Assembly: GCA_963781955.1 (NCBI GenBank) | Contig: CAWAHU010000003.1 | Coordinates: 434,001-498,000, forward strand | Source: Bog-473 sp963781955 | GTDB taxonomy: Bacteria > Actinomycetota > Acidimicrobiia > Acidimicrobiales > RAAP-2 | Reading direction: 5' to 3' | Length of the DNA: 64,000 nt | Shown here: piece by piece, positions 9,431 through 18,753 of the stretch | Layout: each line of letters begins with the position of its first letter | Numbering within the stretch: position 1 is the first letter of the stretch | The notes under the pieces: generated by a model | The model's input: the letters and a program-made list of their open reading frames with translations, nothing else | Databases searched by the model: none | Told to the model about the DNA's origin: nothing | Translations under genes and position numbers: made by a program

Positions 9431-10180
9431 TCAGCCGAGCCGCTCGAGCCACCCCACGAGGATGGCGATCACCCGGGGGTCGGCGCGCAGCCAGTGCCCC
9501 GCCCCGGGGACCACGTGGAACTCTGAGGGCCCGGTGGCGGCGTCGGCCAGCGCGCGGGCGTCGGCCACGGGGACGTCGGGGTCGTCGGAGCCGTGGACCA
9601 TGAGCAGGGGCCGGCCCTTGAGCAGGGCGGCGTCCTCGGAAGGCTGCAGGAGCGACAGCTCCTTGGACCAGGCGCCGACGGAGGCCGGGAAGCCCGGGGT
9701 CGAGATCAGCCCGGTCCGCCGGCAGCGCTCGAGCAGGGCATCGGAGTCGAGGGACGGCGATGTGGACGCAGCCGGCGTGCCGAGGCAGGCCACCCCGGCC
9801 ACACGGTCGTCGCCCGCGGCCAGATGCAGGGCCAGCACGCCGCCGAAGCCGAAGCCGACCGCCACGCAGGAATCGCCGTCGGGCACTTCGGAATCGACCA
9901 CGAAGCGCACGTCGTCCATCCAGCCGAGAGCCGAGAAGTCCCCGGCCGAGTCACCGGCGCCGCGCAGGGCGGCCGCGACGACCCGCCAGCCCGACTCGCG
10001 GGCGAGCCGGTCGGCCAGCGCCGGGTAGGTCAAGGCGACGTCCTGGGCGGACCCCTTCGGGCGGGGCAGGTCGTGGCACACCACGACGTGGCCACGCACG
10101 GGCGCGCCTGGCGTGGTGGAGCTGGCGTAGCAGTCGAGGTCCCCCGCGGGGCCGGGTCGGAGCCGGAAGGGCCCCGCCAC
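9431..10180 (-). CDS. Alpha/beta hydrolase-fold protein lacking the nucleophile
   Basis: 249 residues from GTG 10180, which lies directly after the stop of the upstream acyl-CoA dehydrogenase (TGAGGTG). The fold is clear: HVVVCHDLPRPKG near 30, LRGAGDSAGDFSALGW near 70, the nucleophile-elbow strand VAVGFGFGGVLALHLA near 100, VHGSDDPDVPVADA near 190 (acid) and VPGAGHWLRADP near 222 (histidine). The elbow should read G-x-S-x-G but is G-F-G-F-G; the codon is GGC where AGC is expected. Either catalysis is lost or another residue serves. Partner of the dehydrogenase by position. Confidence 0.85.
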   Translation of the reverse strand: MAGPFRLRPGPAGDLDCYASSTTPGAPVRGHVVVCHDLPRPKGSAQDVALTYPALADRLARESGWRVVAAALRGAGDSAGDFSALGWMDDVRFVVDSEVPDGDSCVAVGFGFGGVLALHLAAGDDRVAGVACLGTPAASTSPSLDSDALLERCRRTGLISTPGFPASVGAWSKELSLLQPSEDAALLKGRPLLMVHGSDDPDVPVADARALADAATGPSEFHVVPGAGHWLRADPRVIAILVGWLERLG

Positions 10181-10181
10181 C

Positions 10182-11297
10182 TCAGATGCCGATGCGCTGT
10201 GCGAGCAGCTCCCGGTGGTACGAAGGGTCGCCGAGCAGCAGCTCGGACGACTTGGCGCGCTTGAAGTAGAGGTGCGCGGGATGCTCCCAGGTGAAGCCGA
10301 TGCCCCCGTGGATCTGGATGTTCTCCGCGGCGGCGTGGAAGTAGGCCTCGGAGCAGTACGACTTGGCCAGCGAGGCGACGACCGGCAGCTCGTCGGAGTC
10401 CTCTGCGGCGGCCCACGCCGCGTAGTAGGCGGCCGACTTGGCCGACTCCACCTCGAGGAGCATGTCGGCGCACTTGTGCTTGATGGCCTGGAAGCTCCCG
10501 ATCGGCCGGCCGAACTGGATCCGGGTCTTGGCGTACTCCACCGAGGCATCGAGCACGTGCTGGGCGCCGCCCACCTGCTCGGCGGCAAGCGCCACCGCGG
10601 CGAGGTCGAGCGTCTTGGAGAGCCCGGGCTCGGCGCCGCCGTCGGTGCCGATGAGGGCGGCGGGCGTCGAGGAGAACTCGAGGCGCGCCTGCTTGCGCGT
10701 CTGGTCCATGGTCGGCAGTGGCGTGCGGGTGAGGCCTGACGCGTCGCCCTGGACAGCGAAGAGGGAGACACCGGCACCCGTGCGTGCAGCCACGATCACC
10801 AGGTTCGCCACGTGGCCGTCGATCACGAACATCTTGTGGCCGTCGATGACCCAGCCGTCCCCCTTCTTCGTGGCTGCGCACTCGATCCCGCTGAAGTCCC
10901 ACTTGCCGTTGTCCTCGGTGATGGCGAGCGTGGCGATGGTCTCACCCGACGCGATCCCCGGCAGGTAGCTCTTCTTCGCTTCGTCGTCGCCGGAGGTCAA
11001 CAGGGCGTTGGCCGCCAGCGCCACCGTCGAGAAGAACGGAGCGCACAGAAGCGCCGCGCCCATCTCCTCGAGGACCACGAGCAGCTCGACGTAGGTGAAA
11101 CCCGATCCTCCGAACTCCTCGGGGATCGTCATCGACTGCAGGCCGAGCTGCTCGGCCATCTGCGCCCACACGGCCGGGTCGTACCCGTCGGTGGTGTCCA
11201 TGAGGCGGCGCACCTCGGTCTCAGGCGACTTCTCGGTGAGGAACCGCCGCACGGCGGCCCGCAGCTCTTCTTGTTCTTCGCTGAAGGCGAAATTCAT
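10182..11297 (-). CDS. Acyl-CoA dehydrogenase family protein
   Basis: 371 residues from ATG 11297 (MNFAFSEEQEELRAAV), with GAGGAG upstream. Domains: N-terminal helices with IPEEFGGSGFTYVELLVVLEEMG near 70-95, middle beta domain ATLAITEDNGKWDFSG near 140, and C-terminal helices with YAKTRIQFGRPIGSFQAIKH near 270 and IQIHGGIGFTWEHPAHLYFKR near 335. The C-terminus ends in SSELLLGDPSYHRELLAQ and lacks the YEGT-type glutamate seen in many family members. In cholesterol catabolism such short subunits pair with a second dehydrogenase chain; whether this one does is unknown. Confidence 0.9.
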   Translation of the reverse strand: MNFAFSEEQEELRAAVRRFLTEKSPETEVRRLMDTTDGYDPAVWAQMAEQLGLQSMTIPEEFGGSGFTYVELLVVLEEMGAALLCAPFFSTVALAANALLTSGDDEAKKSYLPGIASGETIATLAITEDNGKWDFSGIECAATKKGDGWVIDGHKMFVIDGHVANLVIVAARTGAGVSLFAVQGDASGLTRTPLPTMDQTRKQARLEFSSTPAALIGTDGGAEPGLSKTLDLAAVALAAEQVGGAQHVLDASVEYAKTRIQFGRPIGSFQAIKHKCADMLLEVESAKSAAYYAAWAAAEDSDELPVVASLAKSYCSEAYFHAAAENIQIHGGIGFTWEHPAHLYFKRAKSSELLLGDPSYHRELLAQRIGI

Positions 11298-11398
11298 TTC
11301 CGGGCTCCTCTGCCTCCGTCCCGCTTCGTCCACCAGGGTGTCTACCAGACCCGGGACCTCTTGAACCAAAACCCCGGCGGCTGTGCCACGCTTGGGCC

Positions 11399-12016
11399 AT
11401 GGGACAATTGGAGAAGATCTGGGGCGATGCGAGGGCCGAGGTCCACCAGATCGTGGTGGGGCCCATGGACAACAACGTCTACGTCCTGCGCTGCACCCGG
11501 ACCGGGGACGCCATGTTGATCGACGCCGCCAACGAGCACGAGGCGCTGCTCGACATCTGCCGGCGCCTCGGGGTGAACCAGGTGGTCGAGACCCACGGGC
11601 ACTGGGACCACATCCAGGCGGTCCCCGCCGTGCGCGACGCCGGGATCTCGGTGGCCGTGACCGGTGCCGACTCGGGCATGCTGCCGAGCTACGACCTGCT
11701 CCTCGAGGACGACGAGGTCCTCCGCGTCGGTGATCTACGGGTCCGCACCCTGGCCACGCCGGGCCACACCCTCGGGTCGATCTGCTTCGCCGTCGAGACG
11801 ACGAACCTGCTGTTCACCGGCGACACGCTGTTCCCCGGCGGGCCCGGCAACACCTCGTTCGAGGGAGGGGACTTCCCTGCCATCATCGAGTCGATCGACC
11901 GCCGGATCTTCGCCGCTTTCAGGCCCGACACCCTGGTCCTGCCCGGGCACGGCGCCTCCACCACGGTGGGGGACGAGGCTCCTCACCTGCAGGAATGGGT
12001 GGACCGGGGCTGGTGA
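11399..12016 (+). CDS. MBL-fold hydrolase, glyoxalase II-like
   Basis: 205 residues. Metal motifs: ETHGHWDHIQAVPAVRD near 60-76 (HxHxDH with THGHWDH), PGHTLGSICF near 118, LLFTGDTLFPGGPGNTSFEGGDF near 135-157, and LPGHGASTTVGDE near 180. These match cytosolic hydroxyacylglutathione-hydrolase-like enzymes that cleave thioesters; the actual substrate is unknown, and mycothiol or bacillithiol adducts are an inference. It begins 101 bases from the divergent dehydrogenase, so they may share a control region. Confidence 0.9.
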   Translation: MGQLEKIWGDARAEVHQIVVGPMDNNVYVLRCTRTGDAMLIDAANEHEALLDICRRLGVNQVVETHGHWDHIQAVPAVRDAGISVAVTGADSGMLPSYDLLLEDDEVLRVGDLRVRTLATPGHTLGSICFAVETTNLLFTGDTLFPGGPGNTSFEGGDFPAIIESIDRRIFAAFRPDTLVLPGHGASTTVGDEAPHLQEWVDRGW

Positions 12017-12061
12017 GCCAGCGCTGTCACAAAACCCGACCAAAAAGGTAAGCTTTTGGTG

Positions 12062-12807
<746 letters not shown>

Positions 12808-12811
<4 letters not shown>

Positions 12812-14082
12812 CACCAGCCGCCGTGCCCACACCCGGCTCACCGGCCGCACCCCTGAACGTCGAGGCTTTGCGCAAGGACTTCCCCCTGCTCCAACGCACC
12901 GTGCACGGCCGGCCGTTGGTCTATCTCGACGCGGCCGCCTCCGCGCTGCAGCCGGCCGCGGTCATCGGGGCCATGACGAAGTACTACGAGACCACGCACG
13001 CCAACGTCCACCGAGGTGTGTACGCGACAGCCGAGGAAGCCACCGCCCTGTACGAACGGGCCCGGGTGCTGGCGGGACGTTTCATCGGCGCGCCGGACCC
13101 GGCGCACGAGGTGGTGTTCACCAAGAACACGACAGAGGCACTGAACCTCGTGGCCCACTCCTGGGGTCGCGCCAACCTGCGCGCGGGCGACGCTGTGCTC
13201 CTCACCGAGATGGAGCACCACGCCAACATCGTGCCCTGGATGCTCCTCTCCGAGGAGCTGGGTGGCCTCGAGCTGCGCTACATCCCGGTCGACGGTGAGG
13301 GGCGGCTGGCGCTCGATGGTCTCGACCGCCTCCTCGAGGGGGTCAGGGTCGTCGGCATCTCGACGATGTCGAACGTGCTCGGCACGATCAACCCGGTGCG
13401 CCTGGTGGCGGACGCCGCACACCGCGTCGGCGCCGTCGTCGTGGCCGACGGGGCACAGCTCGTCCCGCACGCGCCGGTGTCGGTCACGGACCTCGGCGCC
13501 GACTTCCTGGCCTTCTCGGCTCACAAGATGATGGGACCGACCGGCATCGGCGTCCTGTGGGCGCGGGCCGAGCTGCTCGAGGGCATGGGACCGTTCCTGG
13601 GCGGCGGCGGGATGATCCTCGACGTGAAGCTGGACTCGTTCCGCCCGGCGCCGCCGCCGGCGCGCTTCGAGGCAGGCACGCCCCCCATCGCCGAGGCAGT
13701 CGGCCTCACGGCCGCCGTCGGCTATCTGGGCGACATCGGCATGGACCGGATCCGGGCCCACGAGCTGGCGCTCACCGATCACGCCCTGGGCCGCCTCGAC
13801 GAGAAGTTCGGGTCCGATCTCAAGGTGTTCGGCCCGCCGGCGGGCGACGACCGCGGCGGCGTGATCTCGTTCGCCTACCGCGACGTGCACGCGCACGACC
13901 TGGCCCAGGTACTCGACCAGTTCGCGGTCTGCGTGCGGCCGGGCCACCACTGCGCCAAGCCGCTCATGCGGCGCTTGGGCGTCCAGGCGACCGCACGTGC
14001 GTCGTTCTCCCTGTTCAGCGACGAGCACGACGTCGAGGTGCTGATCGAAGGATTGCTGGAAGCCGGTAGATTGTTCGGCTGA
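12808..14082 (+). CDS. sufS: Cysteine desulfurase SufS
   Basis: PLP enzyme that takes sulfur from cysteine as a persulfide. 424 residues from ATG 12808, in ATGA overlap with sufC1 (ATG 12802 is also possible). Class V aminotransferase features: YLDAAASALQP near 37, EMEHHANIVPWM near 135, VVVADGAQLVPHAPV near 215, PLP lysine in FLAFSAHKMMGPTGIGVLW near 243, and catalytic cysteine in VRPGHHCAKPLMRRLG near 375. RASFSLFSDEHDVEVLI follows, as in group II SufS enzymes. Works with SufU, encoded next. Confidence 0.96.
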
Positions 14083-14591
14083 TGGCCGACCTTGAAGAGC
14101 TCTACCGCGAGATCATCCTCGACCACTACCGCTCACCGAGGAACCGCGGCGAGCTGGCGTCGCCACCGGCCACCCGGATCGAGGGGTTCAACCCGCTGTG
14201 CGGTGACGAGATCGTCATCACCCTCCTGGTGGAGGACGGCACGGTGGAGGACCTGAAGATCGCCGGCTCGGGGTGCTCGATCAGCCAGTCGTCGGCCTCC
14301 TTGATGTCGGCCGCGGTCAAGGGAAAGCCGGTCGACGAGGTGCGCCGGCTCATCGCCACCTTCAAGAGCATGATGTCGATCCACGAGGCGTCGCTCGACC
14401 ATGACGGCGACGGGGGGTCCAGCGGGGCCGAGGTCGTCCACGGTGAGCCCGAGCAGATCGACCTCGGCAAGCTGGGCGAGTTGGCCGCGCTCCAGGGCGT
14501 GGTCAAGTTCCCCGTGCGCATCAAATGCGCCACATTGAGTTGGAACGCGCTGGCACAGGGTCTCGACGAGGTGGACGCCGAAGCGAGCTGA
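14082..14591 (+). CDS. sufU: SufU-type sulfur acceptor
   Basis: Zinc protein that receives persulfide sulfur from SufS. 169 residues. Three cysteines lie in conserved settings: GFNPLCGDEIVITLL near 37, IAGSGCSISQSSASLMSAAVKGK near 64, and RIKCATLSWNALAQGL near 148; the Asp of CGD completes the zinc site. An Asp-Gly-rich insert DHDGDGGSSGAEVVHGEPE near 107-125 precedes the last cysteine. The start overlaps the sufS stop (TGATG). Ends the sufC1-sufS-sufU operon, facing the LCP gene 25 bases away. Confidence 0.95.
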   Translation: MADLEELYREIILDHYRSPRNRGELASPPATRIEGFNPLCGDEIVITLLVEDGTVEDLKIAGSGCSISQSSASLMSAAVKGKPVDEVRRLIATFKSMMSIHEASLDHDGDGGSSGAEVVHGEPEQIDLGKLGELAALQGVVKFPVRIKCATLSWNALAQGLDEVDAEAS

Positions 14592-14616
14592 TCGCCCGCC
14601 AGGTCCCGAAGGGATG

Positions 14617-16038
14617 TCAGGCCGGGCTGCAGGTGGTCGGGTTGTACGACGGGGGCGGCGTCGTGGTGGTCGTGGTCGCGGCTGCCGCACCGGGCCTCGA
14701 GGTTCCCCCGCCCGCGGCGCCCGCGCCCGACCCGGCACCGGTGCTGGTGGTCGGCGGCACCGTTGTGGTCGTGACGACCGGGGGCGGATTGGGGACGCCC
14801 TCGGCGTTCGGCGGCGGGTTGGTCGGTGTCACCAGGCTGTTGCCGAAAATGCTCACCAGCATCTCCTGAGCGGCCGGCTGGGCCACCGTGAGCACGTCGC
14901 CCAGCCCGCCGAAGCCGTTCACGGCCTCTGTGGGCAGCGTCTGGGTCTGCAGGGCGGACGGGTCGAACGAGTGGTACGTCAACGCCAGCCCGATCAGCTC
15001 GTTGAAACCGAACCCGTCGTCGATGGTCACCCCCTCGTGGACGGAGCCGACGAAGGCGTTCACCGTGAGCGGGTTGACCTTCGACTTGGCCGTACTGATG
15101 AGCGACTTGAGGAACACGTCCTGGCGTTGGATGCGTCCGAAGTCGCTCGTCGGGTCGTAGTGCCAGTAGCCGTTGGCGTAGTACTGGTAATGGCGGGAGC
15201 GGGCGACGCCGAGTGCCTGGGCACCGTTGAGCAGCTGGCAGCCCGGCGTTGTGATGTCGAGCCCTGTGTAGGCGTCGCGTGCAGGGTAGGGGAAGTTGAG
15301 GTAGATCCCGCCCAACGCGTTGACCGAGTCCTGGAAACCCGAGAAGTCGACCTGCACGACGTGGTTGATCGGGATCCCGAGGTTCGCCGTAATCGTCTTG
15401 ACGAGCTGGTCGGCCCCTGTGTTGTACGACGAGTTGATCCGGTTGTAGGTCCCGTACTGCTCCGTGTCGGGCGGCAGCATCGAGACCACGGTGTCACGCG
15501 GGATGGACATGACCTGGATCTGCTTGGTGGCCGGTGTGACCCGCCACAGCTGCACCACGTCGCTGCGCTGCCCCGTCACCAGCGACGACGAGCCGAAGGC
15601 CTTGACGCCCTGCGACGATTCGCCGACCCGGGTGTCCGAGCCGATGACGAGGACGGTGAACGGGCCGCCGCTCTGAACGGCCACCTCGGCGTTGATGTGG
15701 ACCTTGTTGATCTGGTTGTAGCGGTACCACAAGTAGGCGTACCCGCCGCCGACGACCGCCACCATGAGGACGAGCACGGCGCAAAGGGCGATCAGGACCT
15801 TCTTGCCCGTGCTCCACTTCGGCGTCCCACTTCGCCGGGAACGCCGCTTGCCACTGGCCGCGTCGATGCGTGCACCGAGGGAGCGCAATCCCGGCTCGTT
15901 GGCCACGGGTGCCGAGCCCTCGCCGCCGCCCTGCATCTGGCGGCCGAGCGCAGTGAGCCCTTCTTCGTTCGCGGACTTGCCGCGGCGTCTTCGGGACGAG
16001 CGATCCGACATGTCGCCCGGTGGACGACCGTTCGCCAT
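14617..16038 (-). CDS. LytR-CpsA-Psr cell-wall glycopolymer ligase
   Basis: Membrane-anchored phosphotransferase that attaches glycopolymers to peptidoglycan. About 473 residues from ATG 16038 (ATG 16011 possible; neither has a strong ribosome site). A basic cytoplasmic N-terminus of about 80 residues, a membrane helix KVLIALCAVLVLMVAVVGG near 82-100, then the LCP domain: VLVIGSDTRVGES, QRSDVVQLWRV, VMSIPRDTVV, NRINSSYNTG, VVQVDFSGFQDSVNALGG, VARSRHY and DFGRIQRQDVFLKSL carry the Arg/Asp pyrophosphate-binding residues. The C-terminus is a low-complexity Thr/Pro/Gly tail. It sits between the two halves of the SUF locus without functional connection. Confidence 0.93.
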   Translation of the reverse strand: MANGRPPGDMSDRSSRRRRGKSANEEGLTALGRQMQGGGEGSAPVANEPGLRSLGARIDAASGKRRSRRSGTPKWSTGKKVLIALCAVLVLMVAVVGGGYAYLWYRYNQINKVHINAEVAVQSGGPFTVLVIGSDTRVGESSQGVKAFGSSSLVTGQRSDVVQLWRVTPATKQIQVMSIPRDTVVSMLPPDTEQYGTYNRINSSYNTGADQLVKTITANLGIPINHVVQVDFSGFQDSVNALGGIYLNFPYPARDAYTGLDITTPGCQLLNGAQALGVARSRHYQYYANGYWHYDPTSDFGRIQRQDVFLKSLISTAKSKVNPLTVNAFVGSVHEGVTIDDGFGFNELIGLALTYHSFDPSALQTQTLPTEAVNGFGGLGDVLTVAQPAAQEMLVSIFGNSLVTPTNPPPNAEGVPNPPPVVTTTTVPPTTSTGAGSGAGAAGGGTSRPGAAAATTTTTTPPPSYNPTTCSPA

Positions 16039-16098
16039 GCCTGAGAACGGTACCAACCGCCGCGTCGCCGGTGGGGGCAGCAAGATCCGGCCGGCCCC

Positions 16099-16149
16099 GG
16101 TGCGCCGGCGGGCGCCCGGTGCGCCGACGGGCGCCCGGTGCGCCGGCGG
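16099..16149. repeat. 19-bp direct repeat, 2.7 copies
   Basis: A 19-base unit beginning GGTGCGCCGGCGGGCGCCC occurs at 16099-16117 and 16118-16136 (one mismatch), with a partial third copy to 16149. It occupies the gap between the LCP start and the sufC2 stop. No function is apparent. Confidence 0.85.
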
Positions 16150-16156
16150 CGTCTGA

Positions 16157-16939
16157 TCAGCGAGCGTCCAGGTAGCCGGTGTACCCGGTCCGCTCGAGCT
16201 CGAGCGCCAACGCCGCATCGCCAGTGGCAACGATGCGCCCGTCCACCAGGACATGGACGAGGTCGGCTTCGAGCTGCACGAGGAACCGGTTGAAGTGCGT
16301 GATGGCGAGGATGCCCATCTCCCATTCGGTCGTGGCCTGCTGCAGGCGCCGGGCGACCTCACCCAGCGCGTCGACGTCCAGCCCCGAGTCGACCTCGTCG
16401 AGGATGCAGATCGGCGGCCGGAGCACACCGAGCTGGACCATTTCGGTCCGCTTGCGCTCGCCGCCCGAAAGGTCCACGTTCAGCGGGCGATGCAGAAGTC
16501 GGGTGTCGAGCCCCACCGCCTTGGCCTCCTCGATCATGCGATCCTCCAGGGAGCCTGCGCCGCCGACGCCCGGGCCGCCGGCCCCGCCCCCCTCACCCCC
16601 CAAGGCGGCCGCCAGCAGCGATTCGAGCCCGACACCGGGGACCTCGAGCGGCTGCTGAAGAGCAAGGAACAACCCGGCACGAGCCCGCTGCCACGCCGGA
16701 AGCCCGACGAGTTCCTGGCCGTCCAGGGTGATGGAGCCCTCGGTGACCTCGGTACCGGGCCGACCCATCAGCGCGTGGGCCATGGTGCTCTTCCCAGAGC
16801 CGTTGGGACCCATGATGACGTGGACCTCGCCGCTGCGGACCGTGAGGTCAACACCGTGCAGCACCTCCTGGCTGCCGACGGATGCGCACAGGCCCCTCAC
16901 CTCGAGCGTGTGGGGACCACCCCCCGGCGGGGCCGTCAC
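16157..16939 (-). CDS. sufC: Fe-S assembly ATPase SufC (copy 2)
   Basis: 260 residues from GTG 16939 in GTGA overlap with the Rieske gene. Walker A GPNGSGKSTMAHALMG near 41, Q-loop FLALQQPLEVPGVGLE near 92, signature LSGGERKRTEMVQLGVL near 155, Walker B ICILDEVDSGLDVDAL near 175, H-loop ITHFNRFLVQLEADL near 212. Between Q-loop and signature it carries a Gly-rich insert (GGEGGGAGGPGVGGAGSLEDR) absent from copy 1. All ATPase residues are intact. In the operon sufD-Rieske-sufC2, so this copy is more likely the partner of SufD; identity to copy 1 is clearly partial, indicating an old duplication. Confidence 0.92.
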   Translation of the reverse strand: MTAPPGGGPHTLEVRGLCASVGSQEVLHGVDLTVRSGEVHVIMGPNGSGKSTMAHALMGRPGTEVTEGSITLDGQELVGLPAWQRARAGLFLALQQPLEVPGVGLESLLAAALGGEGGGAGGPGVGGAGSLEDRMIEEAKAVGLDTRLLHRPLNVDLSGGERKRTEMVQLGVLRPPICILDEVDSGLDVDALGEVARRLQQATTEWEMGILAITHFNRFLVQLEADLVHVLVDGRIVATGDAALALELERTGYTGYLDAR

Positions 16940-17253
16940 GGCAACACCACCGAGACGGTGCCGCCGGCGACCGCCACGTCGTAGACGGCGACCGGCTGCG
17001 TGGCCGGCAGCGAGCAGGGTTCGCCCGTCAGCAGGTCGAACGTGCTGCCGTGCCGCGGGCACTCGATCTGGCACTCCTCGGCCCAAACCTCACCCTCGGC
17101 CAAGGAGTAGTCCTCATGACTGCACTCGTCGTCGAGGGCATGGAAGGTGTCACCGATGCGCACGAGTGCGATCCGGCGGCCCTCCACATCGAAGCGTCGC
17201 GCCGTCCCGGGCTCCAACTCCTCGACACGGCACAGGACCACTTCCTCAGACAC
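16936..17253 (-). CDS. Rieske [2Fe-2S] ferredoxin-like protein in suf operon
   Basis: 105 residues from GTG 17253, which overlaps the sufD stop by 8 bases. Non-haem Rieske fold: cluster-binding DECSHEDYSLAEGEV near 43-56 and QIECPRHGSTFDLLTGEPC near 63-80 give Cys-x-His and Cys-x2-His. No signal peptide or membrane helix, so it is cytoplasmic like dioxygenase ferredoxins. Placed between sufD and sufC2 with overlaps on both sides. A role as electron donor during cluster assembly or as a target is inference. Confidence 0.93.
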   Translation of the reverse strand: MSEEVVLCRVEELEPGTARRFDVEGRRIALVRIGDTFHALDDECSHEDYSLAEGEVWAEECQIECPRHGSTFDLLTGEPCSLPATQPVAVYDVAVAGGTVSVVLP

Positions 17254-18700
17254 CGGCCGGGACCCTCTCCCCCACCGGGCCCCGCCCGTCTTTACTGTCT
17301 CCCAGTGCCAAGTCGAGTCGGTCGTGCACTGCGCGCACGAGCAGCGCGGTCGCCTCGGGGATGGGGCTGCGATCGATGATCGCATCGAAGAAGCCGCGCA
17401 CGATCAGGCCCTCCGCCACTTCAGGCGCCACGCCGCGCGACTCGATGTAATAGCGCTGATCCTCATCGATCGGGCCGACCGTCGAGGCGTGCGAGCACTT
17501 CACGTCGTTCTCGAGGATGTCGAGGTTCGGCACCGAGTCGGCGTGCGCCCCCTCGTCGAGCACCAGGTTGTGATTGGTCTGCCGGGCATCGCTGCGCACT
17601 GCGCCCCGCTGGACCCGGATCAGACCGCTGTAGACCGAGCGCGAGCGGCCGGCGACCGCCCCCTGACAGAGCAGCTCGCTCGTGGTCCGCGGCGCGGCGT
17701 GGTCCTGAAGGGTCCGTATGTCGTGCACCTGGTCGCCGAGACCCAGGTACGCGGAGAGGATCTCGCTGCGGGCGTCACGGCCGTCGACCGCGACGTCCGC
17801 GCGCACCCGGTCGTACGCCGCGCCGAGGCCGACCGTGAAGGTGCGCAGGATCGATCCTGCCCCGCCGCGGGCGGCCAGCCTCGCTATGCACCAGGCCGCG
17901 TCACCGAGAACCTGGAGCGACACGTAGGAGACCGACGCGCCTGAGGCCGCCGAGAGCTCAGTGACCGGGACGACGAGCGGGCGTACGGAGCCCGAAGCGA
18001 CGGCACCGGCACCGGCACCGGCGCCGGCGAAGACCTCGACCACGGCGACGCGAGCCCCTTCGCCGGCGCGCACGCAGGTGCGCGGGAAGGCCGCCCGGTC
18101 GGGACCGCACCAGTGGATCACGAGGACGGGCCGTTCGACGATGACACCGTCGGGTACGTCGACGAACACGGGGTCTGGGGCGAAGGCGTCGTTCAGCAAC
18201 ACCAGCGCGTCCCCGCCGCGCTGCACAGACCCGAGCATGTCGGCCGCGCCGGGCACGTCGCCAGCCGGGCCGAACGCCAGGCCCACATTCGCCCGTGGGT
18301 CCGCCACGGTGAACGTGCCCGCCTGGCCGTCGGAGACGAGCACGCTGCCGGCGGTTGCGCCGATCGCCCCCGAGAACTCGGCGAGGAGTGCCGGGGCATC
18401 GACCGGTGCCGGGCTGCCGGGCGACGGCTCAAGATCGTCGAGCGCGAGTCTTCCGATCGGCGTGTACCGCCAGACCTCCTCGTTCTCCGAGGGCAGCGTC
18501 GCCGCCTCGAAGGCCTCGAACCCGCGCTCCCGCCTCTCTCGGAGCCAGTCGGGCCCGGGCAGGCCCGCTGACGCGTCGGCGGTGAAGGAGTGCAGGGTCG
18601 GAGCTTCTTTCGGGTCTGGGTCTCGGATCTCAGATTTCGGATCTCGGGGGCTTCGGTCTCTGGGTGCGCCGGCGGCGTGCACGCCCGGCATGCGGCCCAT
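17246..18700 (-). CDS. sufD: Fe-S assembly scaffold SufD
   Basis: Scaffold subunit of SufBCD. The conserved part runs from about 18595 to the end: LRERRERGFEAFEAATLP and SENEEVWRYTPIGRL near the start, a beta-helix middle, and the hallmark C-terminus LENDVKCSHASTVGPIDEDQ then YYIESRGVAPEVAEGLIVRGF. The start is unresolved: ATG 18700 is the only normal codon, but its first 35 codons come from a repetitive stretch (GGATCTC motif repeated near 18620-18645) with atypical codons; a CTG at 18595 is an alternative. First gene of sufD-Rieske-sufC2. Confidence 0.92.
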   Translation of the reverse strand: MGRMPGVHAAGAPRDRSPRDPKSEIRDPDPKEAPTLHSFTADASAGLPGPDWLRERRERGFEAFEAATLPSENEEVWRYTPIGRLALDDLEPSPGSPAPVDAPALLAEFSGAIGATAGSVLVSDGQAGTFTVADPRANVGLAFGPAGDVPGAADMLGSVQRGGDALVLLNDAFAPDPVFVDVPDGVIVERPVLVIHWCGPDRAAFPRTCVRAGEGARVAVVEVFAGAGAGAGAVASGSVRPLVVPVTELSAASGASVSYVSLQVLGDAAWCIARLAARGGAGSILRTFTVGLGAAYDRVRADVAVDGRDARSEILSAYLGLGDQVHDIRTLQDHAAPRTTSELLCQGAVAGRSRSVYSGLIRVQRGAVRSDARQTNHNLVLDEGAHADSVPNLDILENDVKCSHASTVGPIDEDQRYYIESRGVAPEVAEGLIVRGFFDAIIDRSPIPEATALLVRAVHDRLDLALGDSKDGRGPVGERVPAGV

Positions 18701-18753
18701 GCACTCTAGTGGGGCTCCGGCGGGCTCCTTACCAGGCGGTTAGCCTCCATGGC

